DNA of 64,000 bases from Mycolicibacterium bacteremicum. GTDB taxonomy: Bacteria > Actinomycetota > Actinomycetes > Mycobacteriales > Mycobacteriaceae. Each line of letters begins with the position of its first letter. The first letter of the stretch is position 1. This document shows positions 26,860 through 37,519 of this stretch, in pieces. Location: positions 303,190 to 367,189 of the forward strand of contig NZ_MVHJ01000003.1 of NCBI RefSeq assembly GCF_002086115.1, written 5' to 3'. Both the position numbers and the translations under genes were made by a program. The notes under the pieces are model-generated. The model saw only the letters and a program-made list of their open reading frames with translations. It ran no database searches and had not been told where the DNA came from.

Positions 26860-29499
26860 TCATGCCAGCGCTGCGAGGCGGGCGGTGATCCGCTCCACCT
26901 CCTCCTGCGCCAACTGCCGACGGGCGGTGATCTTCTCGACGACCGCCTCGGGCGCCTTGGCCAGGAAGTCGGCGTTGCCGAGCTTGCCCGCGGTCTGCGC
27001 CAGTTCCTTCTGTGCGGCCGCCAGGTCCTTCTCCAGCCGGCGCTTCTCGGCGGCGACGTCCACGGTGCCCGAGGTGTCCACCTCGACGGTCACGGTGCCA
27101 ACGGTCAACCGCACCTCGACCGACGCCGACGCGGTGAATCCGTCGGCGGGCTCGGTGAGCCACGCCAGCGCGGTGACGGCGGGCACCTGCGACTCGATGT
27201 CGGCGGCATCCAGCCCACTCAGCCGCGCCGGCACCTTCTGCCGGTCGGCCAGGCCCTGATCGCTGCGGAACCGCCGCACCTCGGTCACCAGCTTCTGCAT
27301 GTCGGCGATGCGGCGGGTCGCGGTGGCGTCGGAGGTGTGGGCAGAGGCGACCGGCCAGTCTGCGATGACGACCGACTCGGCACCGGTGAGTGTCTTCCAC
27401 AGCGTCTCGGTGACGAACGGCATCACCGGGTGCAGCAGCTTCAGCAGTGTGTCCAGCACGGCCGCCAGCACCGCTGGGGTATGCGAATAGCCCTGCGACA
27501 CCTGGACTTTGGCCAGCTCCAGGTACCAGTCGCAGAACTCGTCCCAGGCGAAGTGGTACAGCGCCTCGCAGGCCCGGCTGAACTCGTAGGCCTCCAGCGC
27601 GGCGTCGGCCTCGGCGCGCACCTCCTCGAGGCGGCCCAGGATCCAGCGATCGGCATCGGTGAGCTGATCCGCCGCCGGCAGGTCGGTCAGTTCCGCACCG
27701 TTCATCAGCGCGAACTTGGTGGCGTTGAACAACTTGGTCGCGAAGTTGCGCGAGGCGCGGGCGTGGTCCTCACCGATCGAGAGGTCGCCGCCGGGGCTCG
27801 CGCCGCGGGCCAGGGTGAAGCGCAGCGCGTCGGCACCGAACTTCTCCACCCAGTCCAGCGGGTCGATGCCGTTGCCCTTGGACTTGCTCATCTTGCGACC
27901 GAACTCATCGCGGATCAGACCGTGCAGGAAGACGTTCTCGAACGGCACCGAACCGGGATCGATGACGTCGTCGCCGGCCACGAAGGTGCCGAACATCATC
28001 ATCCGCGCCACCCAGAAGAACAGGATGTCGTAGCCGGTCACCAGAACCGTTGTGGGATAGAACTTCTGCAGTTCCGGGGTGGCGTCCGGCCAACCCATGG
28101 TGGAGAACGGCCACAGTGCCGAGGAGAACCACGTGTCCAGGACGTCGGGGTCCTGCTCCCAGCCCTCCGGCGGGGTCTCGTCGGGGCCCAGGCAGACCTG
28201 CTGCCCGTCGGGGCCGTGCCAGATCGGGATGCGGTGGCCCCACCAGAGCTGACGCGAGATGCACCAGTCGTGCATGTTGTCCACCCAGGCGAACCAGCGC
28301 GGCTCCAGACTGGCCGGGTGAACCACGGTGTCGCCGTTGCGAACTGCGTCACCGGCGGCCTTCGCCAGCGACTCGACCTTGACCCACCACTGCAGGCTCA
28401 GCCGAGGCTCGATCGGCTCGCCACTGCGCTCGGAATGGCCGACGCTGTGCAGATACGGGCGCTTCTCCGCGACGATACGTCCCTGCGCAGCCAGCGCCTC
28501 GCGCACCGCGACGCGCGCCTCGAAGCGATCCATCCCGTCGAAACGGGTCCCGGTGCCGGTGATGGCACCCGCGGTATCCAGGATGGACGGCATCGGCAGG
28601 TTGTGCCGCAGTCCGATCTCGAAGTCGTTGGGGTCGTGCGCCGGGGTGACTTTGACTGCACCGGTGCCGAATTCGGGGTCCACGTGCGCGTCGGCGACGA
28701 TCACGATGGTGTGGTCGTCCAGGAACGGGTGCGGCAACGTGCTGCCGACCAGTGCGCGGTAGCGCTCGTCATCGGGGTGCACCGCCACCGCGGTGTCGCC
28801 GAGCATGGTCTCCAGCCGGGTGGTGGCGACGATGATGTGCGGTTCGTCGTCGTTCATGGAGCCGTACCGGAACGACACCAGCTCGCCCTCGACGTCCTCG
28901 TATTTGACCTCGAGGTCGGAGATCGCGGTCTGCAGCACCGGAGACCAGTTCACCAGCCGCTCGGCCTGGTAGATCAGCCCGGCGTCGTACAGGCGTTTGA
29001 AGATGGTGCGGACGGCACGGGAGAGGCCCTCGTCCATGGTGAACCGGTCACGGCTCCAGTCCACCCCGTCGCCGAGGCGGCGCATCTGGCCGCCGATGGT
29101 GCCGCCGGACTCACGCTTCCAGTCCCACACCTTGTCGATGAACAGCTCGCGGCCGTAGTCCTCTTTGGTCTTGCCGTCGGCCGCCAGCTGCTTCTCCACC
29201 ACCGACTGGGTCGCGATGCCCGCGTGGTCCATACCGGGCAGCCAGAGCACTTCATAACCCTGCATCCGGCGGCGGCGGGTCAGCGCATCCATCAGGGTGT
29301 GGTCCAGGGCGTGCCCCATGTGCAGGCTGCCGGTCACGTTCGGCGGCGGCAACACGATCGAGTACGGCGGCTTGTCGCTGCCGGGGTCCGCGGTGAAATA
29401 CCCGGCGTCGACCCAACCCTGGTACAGGTCGCTCTCTACCGCACCCGGCTCCCAGGACTTGGGCAGGGCATCGGCGCGCGAAGAGGGGCTGGCAGTCAC
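26860..29499 (-). CDS. valS: Valyl-tRNA synthetase
   Basis: An 879-residue class I synthetase. The HIGH-type motif occurs in [14 protein letters not shown] near residue 52, the KMSKSKGN motif near 537, and a C-terminal coiled-coil (about residues 810-875) as in other ValRS. The editing (CP1) domain lies between. It is the first of the valS - folC - DUF4233 - ndk run. The gap upstream (29500-29603) holds a terminator for the preceding gene. Confidence 0.97.
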   Translation of the reverse strand: MTASPSSRADALPKSWEPGAVESDLYQGWVDAGYFTADPGSDKPPYSIVLPPPNVTGSLHMGHALDHTLMDALTRRRRMQGYEVLWLPGMDHAGIATQSVVEKQLAADGKTKEDYGRELFIDKVWDWKRESGGTIGGQMRRLGDGVDWSRDRFTMDEGLSRAVRTIFKRLYDAGLIYQAERLVNWSPVLQTAISDLEVKYEDVEGELVSFRYGSMNDDEPHIIVATTRLETMLGDTAVAVHPDDERYRALVGSTLPHPFLDDHTIVIVADAHVDPEFGTGAVKVTPAHDPNDFEIGLRHNLPMPSILDTAGAITGTGTRFDGMDRFEARVAVREALAAQGRIVAEKRPYLHSVGHSERSGEPIEPRLSLQWWVKVESLAKAAGDAVRNGDTVVHPASLEPRWFAWVDNMHDWCISRQLWWGHRIPIWHGPDGQQVCLGPDETPPEGWEQDPDVLDTWFSSALWPFSTMGWPDATPELQKFYPTTVLVTGYDILFFWVARMMMFGTFVAGDDVIDPGSVPFENVFLHGLIRDEFGRKMSKSKGNGIDPLDWVEKFGADALRFTLARGASPGGDLSIGEDHARASRNFATKLFNATKFALMNGAELTDLPAADQLTDADRWILGRLEEVRAEADAALEAYEFSRACEALYHFAWDEFCDWYLELAKVQVSQGYSHTPAVLAAVLDTLLKLLHPVMPFVTETLWKTLTGAESVVIADWPVASAHTSDATATRRIADMQKLVTEVRRFRSDQGLADRQKVPARLSGLDAADIESQVPAVTALAWLTEPADGFTASASVEVRLTVGTVTVEVDTSGTVDVAAEKRRLEKDLAAAQKELAQTAGKLGNADFLAKAPEAVVEKITARRQLAQEEVERITARLAALA

Positions 29500-29560
29500 C
29501 GCTCGATTCTAGGTAAACGGCCGCGGCCGCCACACAAGCCCCCGACTCCCTGCGGTTTGA

Positions 29561-29595
29561 GGCGTCGCACCCGTACCGATCCCGGGTGCGACGCC
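29561..29595 (-). terminator. Hairpin terminator after the enoyl-reductase-like gene
   Basis: Perfect 13-bp arms GGCGTCGCACCCG (29561-29573) and CGGGTGCGACGCC (29583-29595) with a 9-base loop, 8 bases after the stop codon of the minus-strand gene. There is no U tract, so it is a stem-only type terminator. It isolates that gene from valS. Confidence 0.75.
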
Positions 29596-29603
29596 ACATT
29601 CGG

Positions 29604-30860
29604 TCAGTCCAGCCGGGCGGTCTCCAGCGTGACCGCGGCGGCGGGCAGCCGGGTCAGCAGCGCCGAACCCGCCGCGGCGGCCGGCGTCAGCACCCCGCGC
29701 AGATCCGAGAGCTGATCCCGGTCGAGCGCGAGCGCCAGCCCGCACTCCGCCAACAGCACGGCGGTGGCCTTGTACCCCGGGTCACCCTGCTGGGCGATGG
29801 TCGCGCGGTACCGGGCCCCGGTGGTGGTCGTGGTGTAGGTCTCGATGCGGTAGTGGCCGTTGTCGCGGGTACGTTCGCTGGGCCCGCTGCCCGGCTTCGG
29901 CAGGATCCGTTCGAGCAGGCCGGTCGGTACCTTGTTGATGTAGCGACTGCCGAGGCTGAAGGTCGCGACACTGGCGGCGGTCTCCAGGGCGGCGGCCGCC
30001 GGCGCCAGCACCGAGGAACCCAGGCTCATCTGCTCGGCGTAGCGGAAGTTGCGCCCGTACGCCCAATCCAGCAGGGCATTGCTGCGCCGCACGATGCGTG
30101 AGTTGGGCGCGGCCATCGCGAAGGCGCCGGTCCAGATGCCGTCGAGTTCCGGCGCGATATCGCGCCCGCGCCGCCACGGGTTGTCGGACTGGTGGCCCAG
30201 TTCCGGTTCGGCGCCGCGGTCGGTGGTCAGCGTGTACGGGTCCTCCAGATCGCGACGGGACTGGGGGTCCTCGGCAGCGGTCCGCATGAACTCGATCATC
30301 GATGCTGCGGTCCCGCCGGAGACACCGCCGGCGAAGGTGCGCAACACCAGGTTGGTCTCGGTCAGCTCGCCGGCACCGTCGGCGGTCACCCGGTCGTGCA
30401 GTGCGTAGACCGTGATATCCGATGGGACCGAGTCGAATCCGCACGAGTGCACGATCCGCGCGCCGGTGTCGATGGCCTGCTTGTGGAACTGCTCGGCGCT
30501 GTCACGGATGAACAACGTCTCGCCGGTGAGGTCGGCATAGTCGGTGCCCGCGGCGGCACATGCCTGCACCAGCGGCAGCCCGTACTTGGTGTAGGGCCCG
30601 ACGGTGGTGATGACCACCTGGGTACGCGCGGCCATGTCGGCCAACGTCGAGGGTGAGCCGGCGTCGGCCTCGACGAGCTGCCAGTCCTGCGCCTTGGGCC
30701 CGAGGCTGTCCCTGACATCGCGCACCTTGGCCAGCGAACGCCCGGCCAGTGCGATCCGCGCCCCCGAGTCGGCCAGGGCCAGATACTGCGCGGTGAGTTT
30801 GCCTGCGAAGCCGGTGGCGCCGTACAGAACGATGTCGAATTCCCGCTGCGGAGAGGTCAT
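29604..30860 (-). CDS. Trans-acting enoyl reductase family protein (saccharopine-dehydrogenase-like)
   Basis: A 418-residue protein with an N-terminal Rossmann motif YGATGFAGKLTAQYLA (residues 13-28) and a C-terminal domain of the saccharopine-dehydrogenase-like family. The mycobacterial family includes the trans-acting enoyl reductase (Rv2953) of phenolic glycolipid/PDIM synthesis. This locus matches Rv2449c by position, a paralogue whose substrate is not known to me. No polyketide synthase is near, so a lipid role is by family only. Start at ATG 30860, 11 bases after the S9 peptidase stop. Confidence 0.85.
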   Translation of the reverse strand: MTSPQREFDIVLYGATGFAGKLTAQYLALADSGARIALAGRSLAKVRDVRDSLGPKAQDWQLVEADAGSPSTLADMAARTQVVITTVGPYTKYGLPLVQACAAAGTDYADLTGETLFIRDSAEQFHKQAIDTGARIVHSCGFDSVPSDITVYALHDRVTADGAGELTETNLVLRTFAGGVSGGTAASMIEFMRTAAEDPQSRRDLEDPYTLTTDRGAEPELGHQSDNPWRRGRDIAPELDGIWTGAFAMAAPNSRIVRRSNALLDWAYGRNFRYAEQMSLGSSVLAPAAAALETAASVATFSLGSRYINKVPTGLLERILPKPGSGPSERTRDNGHYRIETYTTTTTGARYRATIAQQGDPGYKATAVLLAECGLALALDRDQLSDLRGVLTPAAAAGSALLTRLPAAAVTLETARLD

Positions 30861-30871
30861 GGGTCCCGAAG

Positions 30872-32863
30872 CTACCCGAGGAGCTCGGGCACAAACACCT
30901 CCCGGCCGAACAGATGGTTGCCCAGGAACGCCGAGATCACCTGGTACCAGATCTTGGTGTGCTGCGGCGCGGCCACCCAGTGCCCCTCGGACGGAAAGTA
31001 CAGGAACTGGTGCGGGCTCGCGCCGTCCTCGTCGGCGGGCAGACCGGACCGGCTGAGCAGTTCGTACCACAACCGCAGGCCCTCCCCGATCGGCACGCGG
31101 TAGTCCTTGTCGCCGTGGATCACCAGCATCGGGGTGCGGATCTGCTCGACGTGCCGGTGCGGCGAATTCTGTTGTGTCATCTGCTCGGTCATCTCCCGCT
31201 CCCACCAGTACGCGCCGTCGGTGGTCGGTCCGAACTGATCCAGCGCCCACAGACTGGCGTGGGTGACGATGGCGGCGAAGCGGTCGGTGTGCCCGGCGAT
31301 CCAGTTGGCCATATACCCACCGAACGAGCCGCCCATCGCGGCGGTCCGCTCCGGATCGATCCGCGGGTGGGCGCACGCCGCGTCGGTGGCAGCCATCAGA
31401 TCGGTGTACGGCGGTCCGCCCCAGGCACCCCACCCCCGTTGGATGAAGTCCTGCCCGTACCCGGTGGACAGCGCCGGGTCGGGCAGCAGCACCGCATATC
31501 CCTGGGCCGCGAGCAGCCACGGGTTCCACCGCCAGTGCCAGGTGTTCCAGCTGCCCAGCGGACCGCCGTGCACCCACAGCAGCAGTGGGGCGGGTTCGGT
31601 CCCGTTCGGCAGCACCAGCCAGGAGCGCACCGCCGCGCCGTCCGGTGTCGCCGCGGTCAGTTCCGCCACGGTGCCGGGCACCGGGGGTAACTCGACGCAC
31701 GGCAGGACGGTGACGGTGCCGTCGGGGTCGATGCGCACCGGGTGCGGCGGCGCCAGATACGAGCTGCGCAGGGCGAAGATCACCCCGCCCGGGGCTGCAC
31801 ACACATCGGTGTAGGCGTGGTCGTCGTCGGTCAGTCGGGTCACCGCGCGGGTCGCGGGATCCACCGCGAACACCGGATGCCGGCCGTTGTCGTCCGCGGT
31901 GACGATCAGCCGGGTGCCGTCGGCGCTCCACGTCACCGACGCCGGCCAGCGGTCCCATTCCGTGAGCTCGGTCCATCCCCGACCCGTCGCGTCCGGCGAG
32001 GAAGTCCCGCCGATATCGGCCCAGCACAACGTGGTCCGGGGCGCTTGTGTGGGGGTGGAGGTGGTCTCCCGCACGAACGCGATGCGCCGGCCGTCCGGTG
32101 CGATCACCGGCCCGTCCAGATCCGCGCCGGGATCGTCGGCGATCACGGTGCGCCGACCGGTGGCCATGTCGATGCGCACGATCCGCGATCGCAGCGCCAC
32201 CCCGGCCACCGGCGCGTGCCAGCTGGTGACCACGAAGGTGCCGTCGGCACTGACGTCGAGCGCGGTCTCGCGCAGTGCTGCCCCGGGATCCGGCGTGAGG
32301 TTCTGCTTTCCGTCGATGTCGAACAGGTGCGGCAGATCCGGACCCAGGTCGTGGTCCCAGTGCCGGACCGGGTAACCGCGGTGCAGGATTGCCGAGACCT
32401 TGTTGTCCTTGCGCTGTGTCCGCAGTCGCTTGTCGTCGTCCAATCCGGCGGCAGAACGCAATAACGGGGCGGTCGCCACGATTCTGGCCGCCCGCCCCGC
32501 GGTGTGCACCGCCGACACCCCGCCTGCCGGCGCGAATTCCTCGACGGCCTCGCCGCCGTCCTTCGGCAGCCGCCACAGCGCAGTCGGTGGGGAGTCCTCC
32601 CCCGGCTTGGCCCGGCCCGCCAGGAACAACAGGTCGCCGTCCGCGGTGAAGACCGGCCCGGACTCGCCCTTGGCACCGCGGGTCAGCCGCCGGGCCGACC
32701 GGACTCCCGCGGGATCCAATTCCCAGATCGCCGTGACGTATTCGGTGCCGTCGGCATCGAGCTCGCTGACGGTGGTGACCACCCGGTCACCACCCGGGGT
32801 GACGGCCAGGCCGGCCACCCGGGGTAGTGCCAGATAGCTGTCGAGATCGTCGAACGGCGTCAT
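30872..32863 (-). CDS. S9 family (prolyl oligopeptidase-like) serine peptidase
   Basis: A 663-residue protein with an N-terminal beta-propeller and a C-terminal alpha/beta-hydrolase domain. The catalytic serine is in GGSFGGYM (about residue 511), the aspartate in HGDKDYRV (about 585), and the histidine in SEGHW (about 627). The order Ser-Asp-His and the length fit the acylaminoacyl-peptidase/dipeptidyl-peptidase type. There is no signal peptide, so it acts in the cytosol on short peptides. It is followed closely by the enoyl-reductase-like gene. Confidence 0.92.
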   Translation of the reverse strand: MTPFDDLDSYLALPRVAGLAVTPGGDRVVTTVSELDADGTEYVTAIWELDPAGVRSARRLTRGAKGESGPVFTADGDLLFLAGRAKPGEDSPPTALWRLPKDGGEAVEEFAPAGGVSAVHTAGRAARIVATAPLLRSAAGLDDDKRLRTQRKDNKVSAILHRGYPVRHWDHDLGPDLPHLFDIDGKQNLTPDPGAALRETALDVSADGTFVVTSWHAPVAGVALRSRIVRIDMATGRRTVIADDPGADLDGPVIAPDGRRIAFVRETTSTPTQAPRTTLCWADIGGTSSPDATGRGWTELTEWDRWPASVTWSADGTRLIVTADDNGRHPVFAVDPATRAVTRLTDDDHAYTDVCAAPGGVIFALRSSYLAPPHPVRIDPDGTVTVLPCVELPPVPGTVAELTAATPDGAAVRSWLVLPNGTEPAPLLLWVHGGPLGSWNTWHWRWNPWLLAAQGYAVLLPDPALSTGYGQDFIQRGWGAWGGPPYTDLMAATDAACAHPRIDPERTAAMGGSFGGYMANWIAGHTDRFAAIVTHASLWALDQFGPTTDGAYWWEREMTEQMTQQNSPHRHVEQIRTPMLVIHGDKDYRVPIGEGLRLWYELLSRSGLPADEDGASPHQFLYFPSEGHWVAAPQHTKIWYQVISAFLGNHLFGREVFVPELLG

Positions 32864-32914
32864 GGTTCCACCGTAGTGGGCGGGTCACGGCACGACCCGG
32901 TCGCTTCGCCGGCC

Positions 32915-33535
32915 TCAGACGACGTCGGTGACCGTTCCGGTGATGTCGGCGCGGACCTGCTTGGTGCTGCGCTCACCCTGGATGTTGAGCAGGATCTGCA
33001 CCTCGTCGGTGAACGGTAGGTTGCGCTTGACGACGACCGATTGCACGGCGCCGTCGGCGATTCCGCTCGCCGGCACGGCGTTGTCCATGGCGGTGATGAT
33101 GGCCGCGGTGGATACGTCGTCGGCGGCGAACACGTTCTGCCGCAACGCCTCGGCATCATCGCCGTAGTCGACCGGTCGCAGCGGGCCGACCGTGCCTGCG
33201 GTGTAGGTCCACTGGTTGAGCTCGGTGGGCGCGGCGGGATCGACGGCTTGCACGGTGACCGACAGATCGGTGAAGACCAATTCGACCACCTGCATCGGGT
33301 CGGCGCCCACCTTTGCGCTGATGGCGGCCATGGCCTTGTCGATGGGTTCGGCCGCGAGCATGCCGCCGGTGGCGACGTCGACGAGTCCGTCGGCGGTGTC
33401 GCCGAGCTGCTCGACGGCGGTCGCAGCGGCGTCGGTGATCTGCTCGATCTGCTCGATCTGCGAGCAACCGGTGAGCAGCGAGATGGAAAGGGCGGCGGCG
33501 GCGAGGCCGACACCGAGGCGCGGGTATCTGGTCAT
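32915..33535 (-). CDS. Probable lipoprotein
   Basis: A 206-residue secreted protein with a signal peptide ending in a lipobox, LLTGC (Cys24), so it should be lipid-anchored outside the membrane. The mature part, about 180 residues, has no motif that I can place. The alternating pattern near the C-terminus (VQILLNIQGERSTKQVRADI) suggests a beta-rich domain, perhaps like LppX/LprG, but I cannot confirm that. It is divergent from the FAD monooxygenase. Confidence 0.7.
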   Translation of the reverse strand: MTRYPRLGVGLAAAALSISLLTGCSQIEQIEQITDAAATAVEQLGDTADGLVDVATGGMLAAEPIDKAMAAISAKVGADPMQVVELVFTDLSVTVQAVDPAAPTELNQWTYTAGTVGPLRPVDYGDDAEALRQNVFAADDVSTAAIITAMDNAVPASGIADGAVQSVVVKRNLPFTDEVQILLNIQGERSTKQVRADITGTVTDVV

Positions 33536-33678
33536 GGTGATGACGGTGCCGCCGTCCGACCGCTACCGATCCCAACTTCGGTGTGCGGGGCTGTCCTGGA
33601 CGGGCGGGCCCACGGGGCACCGCTGCTCTCTGGCGTGCTCCCGATGTCTCGGTTCGTCGACACCTACGCTGGAGGGCC

Positions 33679-34833
33679 ATGCCACACCACATCATCGTCG
33701 TCGGCGCCGGGATCGCCGGCCTGTCCACCGCCCTGGCGCTGCGCCACGCCGGACACGATGTGCAGGTGATCGAGGGACGGGCCGAAACCGACGCGGGCAC
33801 CGGCGCCGGCATCAGCATCTGGCCCAACGCCCTCGCCGCGCTCGACGTCCTCGGCCTCGGTGGTGACGTCCGGGCGGCGGGCGGGCGGGTCAGCGCCGGC
33901 GCGGTCCGCTGGCATGACGGCCGATGGCTACGGCGTCCTGCGCCCGACCGGATCGTGCGGGCGCTCGGCGAACCGCTGGTGGTCATCCACCGCCGCGCAC
34001 TCACCGACATCCTGGCCGCGGCGTTGCCGGCCGGGTCGGTGAGGCACGACTGCACCGCGGCGCAGCTGGAGGTGGGGCCCGATGTCGTCCGGGTCGCGCT
34101 GGCCGACGGCGCGGTGGTGAGCGCGGACGCCGTCGTCGGGGCCGACGGCGTCGATTCGATGGTGGCGCGCCACCTCAACGGCACCCTGGCGAAGCGATAT
34201 GCCGGCTATACGGCGTGGCGGGGTATCGCCGAGTACGCGCTGGATCCCGAACTCGCCGGCGAGACGATGGGCCCCGGACTCGAGGTGGGCCATGTTCCGC
34301 TCGGCGCCCGGCAGACCTACTGGTTCGCCACGCAGCGCGCGCCCCGGGGTGCGACCTCGGCCGGCGGCGAGCTGGCTCATCTGCAGAACGTCTTCGGTGG
34401 CTGGCCGGAACCCATTCCCGCGCTGTTGGCCGCAACCGATCCCGCGGCGGTGTTGCGCAACGACCTCTATGACCGGGCCCGTGCCGACCGGTGGGCGCAG
34501 GGTCGGGTGGTCATCGTGGGCGATGCGGCCCACCCGATGCGCCCTCATCTGGGACAGGGCGGGTGCCAGGGGCTCGAAGACGCGGCCATCCTGGCCGCAT
34601 TGACCGCCGGCGGGGCCGATCTGTCCGCGGCCTTCACACGCTTCGCGGCGGTCCGGCGGCGCCGGGTGCGTGCGCTGGTCGGCGAGGCGCGCACCATCGG
34701 ACAGATCGTGAACCTGCGGCCTGCACTGCTGAGCGCCGTGGCCAGTCGGGCATCGGCGTTGGTGCCGGAGAGAATGTTGGCCCGACACCTGGCGAGCATC
34801 GCGGGACGCTCGGCATTCGTGCTGCCGGGGTAG
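33679..34833 (+). CDS. FAD-dependent aromatic-ring-hydroxylase-type monooxygenase
   Basis: A 384-residue flavoprotein. It has the FAD motif VVGAGIAGLSTALAL (residues 7-21), the GADGVDS motif in the middle (about 154-160) and GDAAHPMRPHLGQGG (about 281-295), the full signature of group A monooxygenases. A good ribosome site GGAGGG lies at 33671-33676 before the ATG at 33679. The substrate is unknown; no ring-cleavage genes are near. It is convergent with the Rpf gene, with only 3 bp between stops. Confidence 0.88.
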   Translation: MPHHIIVVGAGIAGLSTALALRHAGHDVQVIEGRAETDAGTGAGISIWPNALAALDVLGLGGDVRAAGGRVSAGAVRWHDGRWLRRPAPDRIVRALGEPLVVIHRRALTDILAAALPAGSVRHDCTAAQLEVGPDVVRVALADGAVVSADAVVGADGVDSMVARHLNGTLAKRYAGYTAWRGIAEYALDPELAGETMGPGLEVGHVPLGARQTYWFATQRAPRGATSAGGELAHLQNVFGGWPEPIPALLAATDPAAVLRNDLYDRARADRWAQGRVVIVGDAAHPMRPHLGQGGCQGLEDAAILAALTAGGADLSAAFTRFAAVRRRRVRALVGEARTIGQIVNLRPALLSAVASRASALVPERMLARHLASIAGRSAFVLPG

Positions 34834-34836
34834 GGG

Positions 34837-35394
<558 letters not shown>

Positions 35395-35515
35395 TCAAGT
35401 GTGATGTGCTCTTGCGACGCGGTTATCCGGTCTGTCGAGTGACCGATATCACCCGTTACTGGGGAGGCTGAAGTTTTAGCAGTTTCTTATGTGGCGGGCG
35501 GTATTCATGAGAAAA

Positions 35516-35548
35516 CAATGGCGCCGGGCGTGAAGCCCGGCGCCATTG
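35516..35548 (-). terminator. Intrinsic terminator of the RpfE-like gene
   Basis: A perfect 14-bp stem, CAATGGCGCCGGGC (35516-35529) with GCCCGGCGCCATTG (35535-35548), and a 5-base loop. On the minus strand it is followed by TTTTC and starts 23 bases after the RpfE-like stop codon. This is one of the clearest stem-plus-U-tract terminators in the window. Confidence 0.9.
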
Positions 35549-35571
35549 TGCGGAAATCTGCTATTGCGGGA

Positions 35572-36091
<520 letters not shown>

Positions 36092-36940
36092 CACACGCAA
36101 ATGCTTGAATATGAAATTGTTTGCTCCGTACCGGAACTGGAAATGAACGTACAAAAGACCGAACTCGAAGTCACTTTGATGTCGAACGTGTCGCTCTCAG
36201 ATCACAGGATGATCACGGTGCGCGGTTGCCGAAAAGCACGCAGGTCAACGGCAATATCGGCCACAAACCCTTAATCGCAGGTCGAGGGCGCGCACGTGGG
36301 ACAGATCACAGACATTTTGTGAGCTGGACCACGCGCCGGCACGTCGGCACGAGTCGCATAGCGGTGTGTACCCCCGGCATCGTCCGTTGACACCTCCCCT
36401 CGGCCGTATTCCCGCCCCGCGGTTCGCTGCCGGACCGCCGCGGCCGGATCCGCGTCGAACACACCACTCACGTTGACGCACAGGCATTTACGAGAGATCT
36501 GGCGCATGGCACCAACCGGACCGATACACAGCAGGATTGGCCCGTCGTCCCATGAATGTCGTTGTTTCCCAGACTGATTGCGTGACGAATGGGGCGGTGA
36601 TCCGCCGCGGGTCGCCGACCGCCTCCGCGGCCGGGGGTGGGCCGCCGCACGCCGTTATCGCCGGCAGGGACTTAGCCTCGGTAACTATTCTTCGATCTCG
36701 AATTCGGCACCGCACAGGGTGGTTTCGCGACGCCCCCGCTCTCACCGAATAGTGTTTCACCACAACATATCTCGTGTGAGCCGATGGCATCGGCCGCCAC
36801 CGCGTGCTCCCATGGGAACGCCGAATTGTTTCATTCACCGCGCAGTTATAGGACCGTGATCAACAATTCATGAAATGATGGCGCACAAATTCGGCCCCGA
36901 AGGCGTCCGAATTGCTGATTTGCTGGCGTCCGCCCGGATT
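36092..36940. other. Non-coding stretch between the rpfE leader and mobA
   Basis: About 850 bases with lower GC than the neighbours and no open frame with mycobacterial codon use or a credible ribosome site. It contains three GATCAC repeats (near 36198, 36211 and 36304), an inverted repeat TCACA-N7-TGTGA (36306-36322) and a CRP-like half-conserved site CGTGG-N6-TCACA (36295-36310). It probably carries the rpfE promoter region and the 3' flank of mobA. I see no tRNA or transposon remnant. Confidence 0.5.
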
Positions 36941-37510
36941 TCAGACCGGCAGGTCGTCCGGGGTGTTGACGTTGGTAAGCGCGCGCTGGGGCTCGGTCAC
37001 GATGCGCTGGGTGTCCGCGGCGTCCACAAGTGCCCGCATGCTGCGCTCACCGGCCGCAACGAGATCATCGGCGAGGTCGGCGAGCGAAGTCCGGTAGAGG
37101 CCGGCCAGGTAATGGTCCCGGCCATCCCACACCAGCAGCACCGCTGCCCGGGTGGTCGCCGCGGGTCCGGTCAGCTGGTCGATGAATGCGCCGTCCAGAT
37201 ACGGCATGTCGACCGCACATACGAAGGCCCACTCGGCGCCGGCATCGGCGGCTGCGCGCAGCCCACGCGCCGTGGCAAGCAACGGGCCGAGGCCACGCAC
37301 CTCATCCCGCAGCACCCGGGCGGGCACGGCAGGTAACGCCTGTCCCGGCGCGGCCACGACGAACACCGGATCACAGCGGCCGGCGACGGTGTCGACGACC
37401 CGTTCGACGAGGGTGCGCCCCTCGAACACCAGGGTCGCCTTGTCCCGCCCCATCCGGCGCGACGCGCCACCGGCCAGCACGACGGCGGCCGGGGGTGTGC
37501 GCGGGGTCAC
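36941..37510 (-). CDS. mobA: Molybdenum cofactor guanylyltransferase MobA
   Basis: A 189-residue nucleotidyltransferase with the signature [13 protein letters not shown] (residues 12-24) and the metal-binding CAVDMPYL segment. It joins GMP to molybdopterin to make the bis-MGD type cofactor. Start at GTG 37510, 9 bases after the korB stop, so it is co-transcribed with korA-korB, an order shared with M. tuberculosis (Rv2455c-Rv2453c). Confidence 0.9.
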   Translation of the reverse strand: MTPRTPPAAVVLAGGASRRMGRDKATLVFEGRTLVERVVDTVAGRCDPVFVVAAPGQALPAVPARVLRDEVRGLGPLLATARGLRAAADAGAEWAFVCAVDMPYLDGAFIDQLTGPAATTRAAVLLVWDGRDHYLAGLYRTSLADLADDLVAAGERSMRALVDAADTQRIVTEPQRALTNVNTPDDLPV

Positions 37511-37519
37511 ACCAGCAGG

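Noticed and set aside
26533..29715. A 1060-codon open frame on the plus strand opposite valS
   Set aside because: It lies antisense to a complete valyl-tRNA synthetase with all motifs. High-GC codon bias produces such long mirror frames. Its translation is Arg/Gly/His-rich without domain motifs.
36121..36390. Small plus-strand open frame of 89 codons
   Set aside because: No ribosome site, codon use unlike the neighbours, no recognisable protein features.
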